Both the position numbers and the translations under genes were made by a program. Of a DNA stretch of 64,000 nt, positions 37,601 through 50,282 are shown piece after piece (positions within the stretch are counted from its first letter, which is position 1; every line of letters begins with the position of its first letter). This DNA comes from Lutjanus erythropterus (taxonomy: Eukaryota; Chordata; Actinopteri; Lutjaniformes; Lutjanidae). The stretch is taken from the NCBI GenBank assembly GCA_020091685.1, contig CM034606.1, forward strand, positions 15,469,695 to 15,533,694, read 5' to 3'. Under the pieces are notes generated by a model. The model did not search any database and was not told the origin of the DNA. It saw nothing but the letters and a program-made list of their open reading frames with translations.

Positions 37601-40600
37601 TTTATTTTTTATTTCTGAACTTGCTCTGTGATGATTCAAAAATGTGTATTTTGATTAGCATCAACATGACTGACATGACAGATTTTCCATCTGATGTTGG
37701 TGACGTCTACGTTTAATAAAGAATTTAATCGCTAGGATATTGGCCCAGTACAAAGTTTGATAGCCAAGAGTTTGATCCTTTAAAATATATTGTCCCAGCA
37801 TAATTGAGAATCAACCAGTGGATATTTAATAAAATATGAGATGCATAGTTTTTGTGCAAAAGTGGAATTACCCCAGGAAAACCCTTCATGCTGAAACCTC
37901 TGAATAAACTGTGTACAAGTTGATTCCCTATTGTGCAAACAAAAATATATGTGTTTATGAAATTATGTTAATGTATCTCACTGTGTTTGTTTACCCGATG
38001 CATTTAATCAGTGGGCAAACAAACATGCACTAAGCTAAAAGTCATAGCTATGTGGGTGGAGGGAGAGGTCAGACAGCGCAGCACGATGCAGAGCTTCTTA
38101 ATAGAGTCTGGTGTGATCAGTATGACACTTTAACATTGCTGTCTGCTTGTGTACTATATTTAGAAACAGTAATATGCTGGATTTGAACCCTGATCTCCCA
38201 CGCAGGAAAGTAAACATCAGCACTCTGCCAACAGAAAACATTTATCTTAAAGGCTTAAATGGACACAGACAAGGCCTCTCTGCCAGTAACATCAACACCA
38301 CGTGACTAAAGAAATATTTTATGAAGTCCTCTAGTATCAAAGAAGAATAGGAGTACAACTGAAGGACTTTGGCAGTTGTAAGTAACTTGTGAGAGGGTAA
38401 TTTCCTGGTCATTCAGGGTGAGTCTGGATAGTGGAGTTGCCAAAGAGTAATTGATATTAAGCTACAGTGAAGTACATATTTACATTTTCGATTGTTGTTG
38501 TTGCAAAGTCAGAAGGCGCCAAAACACACAGAGATGTTAAAAAAGGAAACATACTGCCTCTTATTATTTCAAATGCTGGAACAGTCTGTCACAATACGTC
38601 AGTGTTTTTGGACCCCTGTTGTCAGATATATCAGTTTTGACCTTTAAATACACCACCCCCATCAAGCCAATCAGTTTTATATTCTGGAACACAAATTTCC
38701 AAGTTCATTAAAATCAGAGGAGTGGGCGCAGAGATGTCCTCTGATGAGACCCTGTGTCTGGACAGATAAATGAACTCAGTGTTTGATTGGTGGCCTCATG
38801 GACACATGACTCCTGACTGCTTTGCTCAGCTGCGAGCGACATGTAGCACAGAGATGTAAGGCGGAGGTCAGTAGGTGAACAATGACAGGCCAAAGCACAC
38901 CGGGACGTCTCACTGGCCTGAATCTAGTGTATGTGACTCATTTCACTCATCCTTTCTTCCTCTCTTTCGTTTCTTATTTTCTTTTCTGCCCATATCTACT
39001 TCTTTTGTTACTTTTCTTTCCCTCTGTCTTTCTATCTCATTTATCTCCATATTTCCTTTCTTGGTTACTTCCAGATTTCCTCATGTCTTTAATCCAGTGT
39101 TTTTAATCTCTTTTCTTTCCATCCAACTTATGTTCCTTCCTCCTTTATTTTTGTCTCATTTTCCTCCCTCTTCCATCCTTCTTTTCCTTTACCTTTTTCT
39201 TTTTTGAATACATGAAAATCCACAAAACTGGGCATATGGTGTTTACATCAAGCAGCAGATTCTTACTTTGAATACTTGAGCACTATTTACTGCTAATATC
39301 TATTTGAAGTAAGCAAGTTTTGCAGGATGGAGGACCTTTACTTTTAATAGCACATTTCCCTTGTGGTACTGCTACTTACATAAAGTATAAGAGAACTTTC
39401 TCCATCGCTGCATCACATACTTGCAGATATAAATGCACACACATACAGGACATGCAGTCACACACACACACTTTCTCACAGTCACAACCAGCGGACCTGT
39501 GTAATCTTAATGAACCTGAGTCTCGGCCAACTGATCCTAACTTGGATAAATGATGTTCAATCGTGTGCTGATAATTGCTTCTATTAATAGAGTGACTTGT
39601 TGTTCATCACGATGGCCCGAAGATAGCGCGAGGAGGAGGAAGAGGAGGGGGGCAGCGTTAGAGAGATGGAGAAGGCGAAAAAGAGGGATATTAAAAGCTC
39701 TGGCAGGCAGAAAGATCTAGCGGCTGAGACATGATTTTGGCTTTTAGCTGACGAAAATAGCAGCTTGGATGCTATTCCTGGTTGTGAGTGATATACCCTA
39801 TATAGAGATGAAAGCCTGGCTCTGTACTGTATCTGCTTACATGGAAGTGACTCTCTCTGGCCCATACATACAGGTAACCTCAGACTCTGTTTGCTTTCAT
39901 TAATAACAACACTGCAGCAGCTAGCCAAACTTTGCTGTGAAAGCCAAAAAACAGAATGTAGTAAATATTGCATTTTTGTTAAATGTCGAATTATCTGAAG
40001 CTCTGAAATGAAAACAAACCTCATGTCCCTCTGTCTGTTACTCAGTCTGGTTTTTCACCCCCTTTTTGTTCATCCCTCTCCCTCCCTCCACACTCCCACT
40101 GTATCTCTAATTGCCATCCTCTTGAGGGGAGTAATTTAGATCAGCGGGGGACAAGTTACACTGGCCCACTTGGTTGCTGCTGTATGCTTCTCAGGGGAAT
40201 GACTGTTTTGGTGTAAAACACACCACTCAGCAGCAAAGTGCTGTAAAGGAGAGTCTTCCAAAGTGTTCTGTTATTACTGCAATTGGGCCTTTTGATGCCG
40301 GAGGAGAGAGCTACTGTATTTAAGCCTGCACTGATGTAGTAGCATAGTACCATGTCCTCACTGCGCAGCCCTGTTGCCCCTGTGTTGTCAGGCAAAAATA
40401 CAACTCAAAGCTGGAGGAAAAGGTTGGATAACTGTATGTATACATTGTACGGCCCCCTTGAGTAGAGGCAACACACCCCAGTTTAGAGAAGCAGAAAATG
40501 GCACCAGTACAGATCCCTGTGGAAAGGGTTAGTAGCAAAATGGATTTTGCCAGTGGAGTCTGGTTAAGCAAGAGAGAGAGCATTTTTTGGTTTATTTAAC

Positions 40601-43600
40601 AGTGGTTTATTTTGAAGTTAGCGCTGGTAATAATCTGAATGGTATTTTTCTTCTTCAGCCCAGAGGAAACAGACGTCCTTGATTTCTGAAAACAGTCTGA
40701 CATGTGTTAGTCCATCTCAGATGAGCTTGGGCCCAGAAAAATCGTCTGAAAATGTATGAATGTTGTTGATGTATGGCTTTTGCTTTGCGTGGGGGAGTCT
40801 TAACAGCATTTTAGCATTTGTAGATGCAGTGACAAACTGTGTTTACTAACAACAGCTTTCCTAAGTGTTCCAGAGCCCATGTAGTGTCCTTTACACATTT
40901 ATGTGGGTTTTTAATGCAGTGTTGCCTCAGGGGTCACAGACATTCAATGTTGGTTTTCAGCCTTGGCCCTTAAGTGCAGAGATTTCTCTGGATTCTCTGA
41001 ATCATTTTAATGATATGATGGATTGTAGATAGTGAAATCCTGAAGTTCCTTGCAGTTTTGTGTTGAGAAATGTTGTTCTTAAACTGTTGGACTGTTTGCC
41101 AACATAGTTTTTCACAAAATCCCTGCCTGTGAGCAACTGAGTCTTTCAAGGATGCCCCTTTAATGCCCAATTATGATACTGTCACCTGTTACCAATTAAC
41201 CTGTTTACCTGTGGAATGTTTCAAACAGGTGTTTTTGAACATTTCACAACTTTCCCAGTCTTTTGTTGCCCCTGCCCCAACTTTTCTTTGAACTGTATTA
41301 AATTGAATACAAGTCGAAAATGGTTTGCAAATCATTGCATTTTATTTTTAGTTAGGTTTTACACAACGTCCAAACTTTCTTGGAAATTGTGCTAACATGA
41401 ATTTAAATGTATTTTGGACCACAAATTTTACATGTGTGCTTTTCCCGTGTTTTGTGCTTAGTTCCATAACCTTCAGGAGCTGAGGCACAGTGCATCGCTG
41501 GTAACAAAGGTGTTCATCCAGAGAGACTACAGCGAAGGAACCGTCTGCCGCTTCCTGACCAAGTTCCCCTCAGAACTTGACAACAGGGTGAGCTCAAAGA
41601 CAAACACACGCTCGCAGATACACGTAACAGCAAATGTAATATGTTGGCAAAATCCCAACTCACCTGAAACAACACCCACCCACATCCTGCAAGACAGCAA
41701 GAATGATGGCTCAATATAGCTTAATAAGATCACTACAATGGTTCATCCTGGATGACAGAGCTCGTGTGAATGATGGGTATTGGCAAAGTCATACATGAAT
41801 ATATGTACATCTCTAAAGATAGCAACAAATCCATAGCAGCTAACAGATATATGAAATCCAAATATTATGTAATGAAAAGTTATGATGACATTGCAAGATG
41901 CACTTTCCACCCCAGCCACAGATGGATTCAGCATGACCTCTAATATCCTGCAGTTCAAACTCAGCCGACAAAAGCAGTATAAAAGTATCACAACTATATT
42001 GAAACTCCTCTGTGTGTTTGTGAATGCGCTCAGAAGAAACGTAAAGCCAAAGAAGAGGAAGCCAGAAGCTTTTATTTTCACACTTTACACTGTCTATCTT
42101 GGGCACTGGGAGAGAATATGCTTTTTATTTGAGGTGCAAATTTGCTCTTTTCACCTTCAGCATGAATGGTGTTTTGTGGAAGTATTATTATTATTATTTG
42201 CCAAGCAATTAGCATCTAAAACAGTCTGTTCACACTCAAATACACACAGATCAAAAAACACAGAGAGAGTCAGTGTAAAAGGACTATTTGAAAACTTTTT
42301 TTTAAATCTACATCAGTTCAGTGTAAATGCTGTCTGTCAGATGCTCAAACCACTTATGAGTAATTTTTCATCTTCATTCTGTTAGCGAGGTGTGTAAATT
42401 GTAAATTGTTTGACAAAATCAGAGTACTTTGGGTTGAGCAGAGTGCAGTTGGTATGTTTGGCACGCTGTTTTATAGCTGAACAGCTTGCTCCCACAGTTC
42501 TACCACAACACTTCTCATAGCCCTTATGGTGTGTGCATGCCTCCATATCTCTACCTGGATGTTTGTTTGTGTCCGTAAGTAGATTGAGCGAACCTTGCTT
42601 GAGGAGACGGTGAAGACCCTGAACTCTTACTATGTGGAGGCCGAAAAAATTGGAGGTCAGTCGTACCTGGAGGGATGTCTGGCTTGTGCGACAGCGTATA
42701 TCATCTTCCTCTGCATGGAGACTCGCTATGAGAAGGTAATAAACCTGTGCACACCTCAATGTTATAATACAACATGGCCATATACCACCTGTGGATCAGA
42801 ATTAAAGGAGTAGTTTTGTGGAATACACTTATTTGCTTTCTTTCTGAGAGTTAAATGAAATAATACCACTCTCTCACTCTCTCTCAATTAACATGGCTTA
42901 TGTGCTGTAACAATGGACATACAAATTGTTGCTTATTAGGAAATTGTTACACCATGTAACTGACTGTTTTCCCTTGATTACAGTGTTTTTGCAAAGGCCA
43001 GTAGGTCTTCTTCATGGAGGTCATTTTGGGACAGAAAAGAAAAGGTGTAAAGAAAGCTGCACTTCATGTAGCTGCCAGTTTAGACTTGCCTCAGAGTCCT
43101 GGGGCTCTATCTTCTGCTTGGCGCAAAGCGGTGCACAATGCGGCTGTCAGAGCTATTTTTTTTCTGACTGATGCAGTTGTCATTTTCTCGCTCAGCGCCC
43201 ACGCTGTATAGGTGGCACATGTACTTGCACCCATGTTGAGGCAGCAGAAAGCGAAATCATTGCACAACAAAAACCTGGCCTAAAGTCAATGTCACAGTAT
43301 TATCCTGCTATTTAAAGGACAGATCATTCAGATACTAGCATGTGACTACATGGGTGCTTTTTGCAGCTAAAATAGACCCTCCATAGAGACCTCAATCATT
43401 ATTCTGGAGGCTACAGTCTCATAACACAGTCTGTTAGGACAGCATTTGATATATTATTGATCACAGAGCAAACCTGATGAAGCCTTATGGGAAAAATACT
43501 GTCTGTCTTGTGGATTGTGCTGTAAATACAGAAAAATAATGACTATCCATTCAGCCTTCTGTCTAACCCACGTATCCTGTTGAAGGTTGCAGGTAGGGGC

Positions 43601-46600
43601 GACACAATTTTAACATTAAATCCAAAATTGATCAAAATGAGCTTTCAAGTTCAATAATCGAAATCAAAGGCAGAATTGGTGATTCTCCCAGTATTTTTAT
43701 TCCCCTCCACCTTTGCATATTTGTGGCATCTGGTGCACATTTGAAGAAAAAAACACTTCAAAGACAAGGCCTTAGCTTACCGGTTCTTATATTACACATC
43801 ATACTAGGTAGACTAGATTTTTAAAGAAGAATCTACAATGTAAATGACAGTTGTAAGGATAGTCTAACAATGGCATAGAAGTTTTAAGTCAAATTGAATT
43901 GTGAATTTGGAGAATCATGACACCCGTAGTGGCAGGAGTCTATCCTTCTCGTGGTTTGGGGATTTTTGATCAAACAATCAAATAATCATTAATAATTAAT
44001 AAGACACAAAACAACAACAACAACAACAGAATAACATTTTCAAAAAAGGTTCTCACTCCAAATGGTGTCTCTGTCTTTTTTAATTGTCTCAAAACAGTGT
44101 CAGATGGGCTGCAGTTTCTGCCCTGTCTAGACTAACAAGGCAGACCAAACCAAATCATTGTGAGAAAACTTGTAAGCATTGAAACAGTTAGATTTTTAAT
44201 GGTGATTAATCAATTAATGATTAACATCCCTACCTTTAGACTGGTCGTCAGTCTTTCACGCATCTATTACATACTAATTATTCACACCCACAGGCAATTT
44301 ACCAGCCCTACCTTATTAAATATCCTGCAAATATGCTGCATGTTTTTGAACTGTGGGAGGAAACTGGAGCACCTGTAAAAAAGGCCCCATGAGAACATAC
44401 AACCACTACACTGAAAGGACCCAGCAGGCAGCAGTTTCAAATCCAGATCCTTCTTAGATCTGTCATAAACATGAATAAATAATTTTAATATTAAAATATT
44501 AAAGATATGAAGGTGATAATGGATCTGGATTCTATTAGTGTGCAGCAGAATATTAATGTCGGAAGAGGAATATTTCGGCTCAACCAATATTCATTCACAG
44601 CTGGTTACTATAAACTCCGCTGCCCATCCACAATACTTATCTACCTATTTGTCCATTTTTCTAGAAGCCAGCTCTCTCTCACACACACAAAGGCATTGAA
44701 CTGTGTGCTCTAATGAACTCTCTGAGGTCAGAACACACAGTTGAGCCAAAAAAACAGGAGATATGATCTGATTCTGTTCTGCACAACGTTCCCTTCGGCT
44801 GTCCATCCTATTAAAACCCCCTCTAAAGCCCACACCTGTGTGCCGGTGGGCAAGGCATGGCACGCCAACCGTATCGTTTCAGAAAATTACAATACCTGTA
44901 CCGATACCAGAGTACTTCATTTGATTCCCATCATGTGAATGGAAGCATTCCTGAAAAATCCTTCTGCGTTTTATGCAATTATTTTTTAGCCAATGTCACA
45001 GGAGTGTAGTATAGCCATACTTTGGTGGCATCTTGGCACAGTGAACTGCCTACTTCGTCAAATACACCCTGTTCAATTTCATTTTGCCCAGACCTAGTGC
45101 AACCTAGATGTCCATCGTGAGAAAGGGCAGGTGATTAAACCGTGTTGCTGCTTTTCGCTCCATGACATGGAACAAGAACACACGCATACATAACACTCGC
45201 ATACACAGTGAGTGTGATTAATCCTCTTGTGACTGTGTAGGTACCTGTCGGTGTTTTAGAAGAAACTGGAGGGGCGTGAAGTCCCAGCATGCCTCTCTGT
45301 TCTGATCTCTGTCACCCACAACATTCATCTCCCTCGTGTTGTTGCGTTTTGTAAACATTTCTTTATCAAAGCAGCGTGGAGGTACTGGGAGCTTGACCAA
45401 GAAGCACAAAAGGACTTATTGCTGCGTTGAAGCCATGCAGAAATGGCCTGGTCTGAGGCTCCTTTCATCTCCCTGTCAGCTGGGTGCTGCTCCATTGAGA
45501 CGCTGAGATGCTATCAGCTCCACAGGAGAGTTGTTTATTTACTTGTTTAACTTCATCATCTTGGCTGAATGACGCTATGACTGACGATGATCAAATATAC
45601 CCACCCAAGTTGATGCTGTGCGTGCGCGTGTGTGTTCGCTGATAAAGAGGCCACACACACCACTGAGCATGGATCAGTGTTCAGATTCATTGGAGCACCC
45701 AGAACCCTTGAAGCTTATATCTCACCCTATCAAAGGACACTGATTGCTCGCTGCAAGTCAGAACAGATACATGTGCATGCACACAAGTATTCATAAAGCT
45801 TCCCTCACGCATAGTTTGCGCCCTCCATCACCTATTTTTCTTATTCTATTATTCACAAGAATGTGGCTGCACATATGGGGCTCACTCAGACATATGTTTA
45901 CACACATCATTCCCCGTACATTGCACTTGGTGACATAAACAACTTTTATTCTAGAAAAGGAGTACGCACTCCTAACATGCATTTGAAACAGACTGTGGCA
46001 CCTTTGCTTCTTAGGCGATACACACACACAGTCACAAAGCTTTTCCCAGAAGGGCTGTCACACACATGCCAGTACAACAGAGGCACAGCTTGTATACTTG
46101 ACTGTCATATTGTTACGCTGAGGAGGATTGAGCTGCCCTGAGAGCTTGCTAGCAGTGAAAGGATTGGCCTTTTCCCTGCACCACAATAAACCTATTAGTC
46201 AGGGCTCTGCTCGGTGTGTCTCTGCTTCCTTTCCATGATATTTGATTCTCTTTGATGGCGTTTTTAACAAAAGACACAGTTTGCATTGTACTGAGAAATG
46301 TGTGGATATACTGTCATTGTTCCAAGTTAAATACTGATTGCTTTCTGCTTATACTTGACATAGATCTGACTGATTTAAAGCAGCCCAATGGAGCAAACCA
46401 CTGCCTTTTGAAGGCTTCTTAAATGGCTTTTCATTGAGGAATTTTATGACTTGTTCGCTCCCCAATTGTAACAGTATCCAGACATTACATTGCAAAATTC
46501 CCTTCTTCTAATGGGAGACAGAGAGAAGTATTCTTCTGTGGTTTAGTCTTCACTAGCAGGGGTCACCATATTAGCAGCTGTGCCTGCAGCTGTAACAGGC

Positions 46601-49600
46601 CTTTGACATCCCAGAGGAGTGCTGCTCAGTGTGTTGCTCAGTCTCTATTGTTTTAATCTCTCAAGGCTCAGAGTGCTACAGTGACCTTTAGTTAACTTAA
46701 AAGAGGATGTGAGTCTGTCATGTTGAATAACAGTTGAGGAAAATGCACAAAACTTACATCCTAATGCAGTGCACTTCAAAGGATAATTGTAGCCTGTAAC
46801 TTGAATCCTTTTTTTTTTTTTTTTACATTGTGCTTACAGTATCTAAGAAATCACATTTATTTTAAAAAGTGATACAATGCCTTACTTACAGTATCACAAT
46901 ATACTGAATCATAACTCCCGTATCATGATATGTATTGTATCACCAGATTCTTACCAATACACAACCCTACTTAACTAAGATTTTTTTAGATCATATGAAT
47001 AAATTTGTTGCTTGTCCACAACTTGTCTGTTCATCTGACCACTTATGTTTCTGATTTGGACTCCTAGTAGGTTCTTAGTAGCGTTGTCATGATATACCAG
47101 TATTGGTGATATTAAAAAGGAATTACTGATATCATGTTAATGTTAAACATATGCAGGGGCGGATTTAATCATTTTGGGGCCAAAGGCAAACACAAGGTTG
47201 GGGCCCTCCACATCCTTTGTACTCCCCATTTTTAATTCTTTAATAAATAAATAAATCAATAATTGACTTTGATTCGTGGTGGAGTGCAGAGGATGAATTG
47301 AGGAGTCTCACAGCCTGAGGGAAGAAATTGTTCTGAAGTCTGGTGGACAGCAGCGGATGCTTCTGTATCGCTTGCCAGACAGTAGCAGGGTATTGGCTAC
47401 TGTTTTCCTGAAGCATCCCCACAGACGCACAGTAGGATCATGGATCAGTCCAAGTTAGTGGGGCAGCTGTGAGACAAATTAATGACAAAAAGCAAATGTA
47501 GGAAGGTGCAGAGCCATAACAGAGCCATAACTGTAACTGATTTAAAAGCATACAATATGTTTAAGAGCCACTGGGTTACTTACATTTACTTGGTGAGTGG
47601 GAATAAATGCTAAAGCTTTGAAAATAAGATTAAAATTGTGACAACCTAGAGTTTTCTTTCGATATAAAGTATTGTATACAATATGTAATGTTGTATTTTT
47701 TTCTTTAAATGATACAAACGTGTGTCGTTTTAGTACAGACACGCAGATGTGCTCCTTTTTGTGTACATGAGGCCCAGTGGAGCATGGTGTAGCTGATTGA
47801 CATGGTTAGGCAGAGTTTAGCGGAGGCATGGCACATCAGCATTGTTGATGTCCACAGAGGCATAGCTGAGGCTGAATAAGCTGCTCTAATGATGCCACTT
47901 TAGCTAATATCTGTGCAGTTAGCATCACTTGCCATCAGTCAGCAGTCATTTGGTTGCTATCAGCAGCAACCTGGGGCAACATCACAGTGCTTAGGTTTTC
48001 TTTAAACACTCTTCTAGTCTCCAGGGCAAACTCCGTGTGTGTAACTGTAAGGCGTGTAGGGGAATGTATATAGGCATGCTTGTTTGAAGATGTGTGCCAA
48101 GGTATGGTCTGAACTTAGTGCTCAGCTTCACTCCACTGCTGCTCTGTGGCTTTTGCACAGTTGATGCAATACGCACTTGCAAAACTGAGAAATAAGTCCA
48201 GTGCCAATGCAATCTAAATAAACTGTCCACCTCACATTTTAGAGTGCTTCCAAATGGCCCCGACAGTTAACCAAGGCATGACATTTAGCCTGAGAGAGCC
48301 ATCTTTGGAATTAGGAACTGAAGCTTCCAAATGGAAAACTTCAAAAAGAGAAAAGCTCAGGCTCGTCAATTTTAGTAATTCAATTCATACAGCCTTGCTT
48401 GACATGAGTGGCTTGGAACTATGTATAAAAATAACTGCCGTACTAAGAGCATAATGGAATTACTTTGAGTTTAGATTATAATGTTCAGGAAAAATAAAGA
48501 CAGCCAATGACTCGAGAGAGTCAGTATCATATGCCGTATGCTAACTATGCGCAGGAGTGCAAACTCATTTCTTCCATTTTTCATTTTTTCCACCCACGAC
48601 AGCACAGGAGGAGGTTAAAGTTGCTGCAGACCTGCCAATGTTTAGCCTCTTTTAGGTACAGGGTTATTACATGTAACACAGGCTGCACTTAAGTAATATG
48701 CAGGTAATGTCTGTTCAGATTGTTTTCTGCTAGACCACATGTTCTGCCTGTGTTTTCAAGTTTTCATCATGCCTCTTATGGTTCTAATCAAATCTGGATT
48801 ATCTCTAAATGTATATCTGTCCTTTTCTAACCCCTCTCTGCCCTTCTGTTTCATTCCAGGTGCTGAAGAAGATATCAGGCTACATCCAGGAGCAGAATGA
48901 GAAGATCTACGCTCCTAGAGGTCTGCTGCTTACAGACCCCATAGAGAGAGGAATGAGGGTTGTATCCTTTGCTCATCTGCTGTTCTTTAAAATAAAGCAC
49001 GGTAAACACCCAGACAGGACAGGCAGGCATACAGAAGACTGATAGGAGGTGGCAGTAGTTTAGAGACTGGAGAAACCAGGCTTCATGAGTGGAAGGTCAC
49101 CAGAACTACTGGAACTGCTGGAAACATCTGGGTTGGATAAATGAAAAAGAAATACCTCCTCTTCCTCGTATATTACCATGAAGGTGTCCTTGAACGAGGC
49201 ACTTAAACTCCAGCTGCTCCAGAGGAGCTGTTCAATGGCCAACTGTCATTCCCAGGAGTAAATCTGAAGCAGGACAGGGCTGAAAAAAGCATGCATGCTC
49301 TGTCAAATGTCCTTTGAATACAAAAGGTGAAAAAAACACAGGGTGATGTGATGAATCAGCACCCTAAGGTGTCTAATGCACTTGTGATGTTGTGCTTTCC
49401 TTTTTCAAGCTGTCTGGTTCTGTTTCATCATTCCAGAACAAGATGTCCGATCGCAATCTTTTCAAATGTCTCTAAGTCTTCGCGTGGCTGATCATATGTT
49501 CTCTGATTGTTAAGTTTCTACGTTTTCAGAAAAGCGTCAGATCCCAGCACAGTTTTTCATTTAGTTAAAAGGCAGAAGGAGAGAAAGAGAATGTGTCCAG

Positions 49601-50250
49601 TAGACCATCACACAGGTCTGGCCCAGACTGGCTCAAAGAACAGGCTCCAAGTCACAGGGCCAACCTATTACCAACACTTATTAGTCAATACAGTCCTATA
49701 CAATATGCTCTCTGTTTGTGAAGGCCATTTAGAGACCTAATTCTCCCAATGAACAGGATAGCATGTGTACTTTTTTCCTTGTTTGCATGATCTTGTAGCC
49801 CAGTGTTTCTCAAACTTTTTACACCGTATACCACCTAAGAAAATATAAGGCTCACAGCATGATCGACATTTAACGACAGTAGCATGAGCCCAACCTATTC
49901 AGCTTCGGACAGTACGCGCTAGAGACAGGTTCAGTCTTAATAAGAAGACTTTTTATTCTTGACTCTTAGCCACATTGTACAAAGAGTAGCACTAGAACAG
50001 CTCACCACAATGGGCAGCCCTCTCACACACACATGCTTATTGACCTTCAGTTTCTTCACTTTATCTCTGCTTACTATCTTGCCATCAGTTTAGCTTGCAG
50101 CTAATTATAGATGATCCATGTGCATGTGGCAGCTGATATTGAAACAAAAAGATTACAGGGAAGATCAAACATGCATTTCAACAATCTCATAATTTAAGGA
50201 GCCTATTTGCACTTTTAAATTTTGTAGTATTTTGATTATATGTTTTTTTC

Positions 50251-50282
<32 letters not shown>

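Larger units (their letters stand above)
34632..41461 (+). other. golga7b: golga7b intron 1
   Basis: 6.8-kb intron. Holds nested hAT-like elements (35627-36286), GT microsatellites, a possible SINE (38170-38240), a polypyrimidine block (38939-39205) and a transposon remnant (40930-41390). No other exon was recognised. Confidence 0.85.
42736..48859 (+). other. golga7b: golga7b intron 3
   Basis: 6.1-kb intron with several repeats (listed separately at 43594-43928, 44205-44235, 44870-45000, 46825-46971, 47154-47225 and 47240-47425). No additional golga7b or foreign exon recognised. Confidence 0.85.

Noticed and set aside
38875..39207. Phe/Leu/Ser-rich open frames that look like membrane proteins
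   Set aside because: Produced by the polypyrimidine composition, not by a conserved membrane protein.
41882..42385. 167-codon plus-strand open frame inside golga7b intron 2
   Set aside because: Between two well-supported golga7b exons, no domain recognised, and retention would break the conserved protein.
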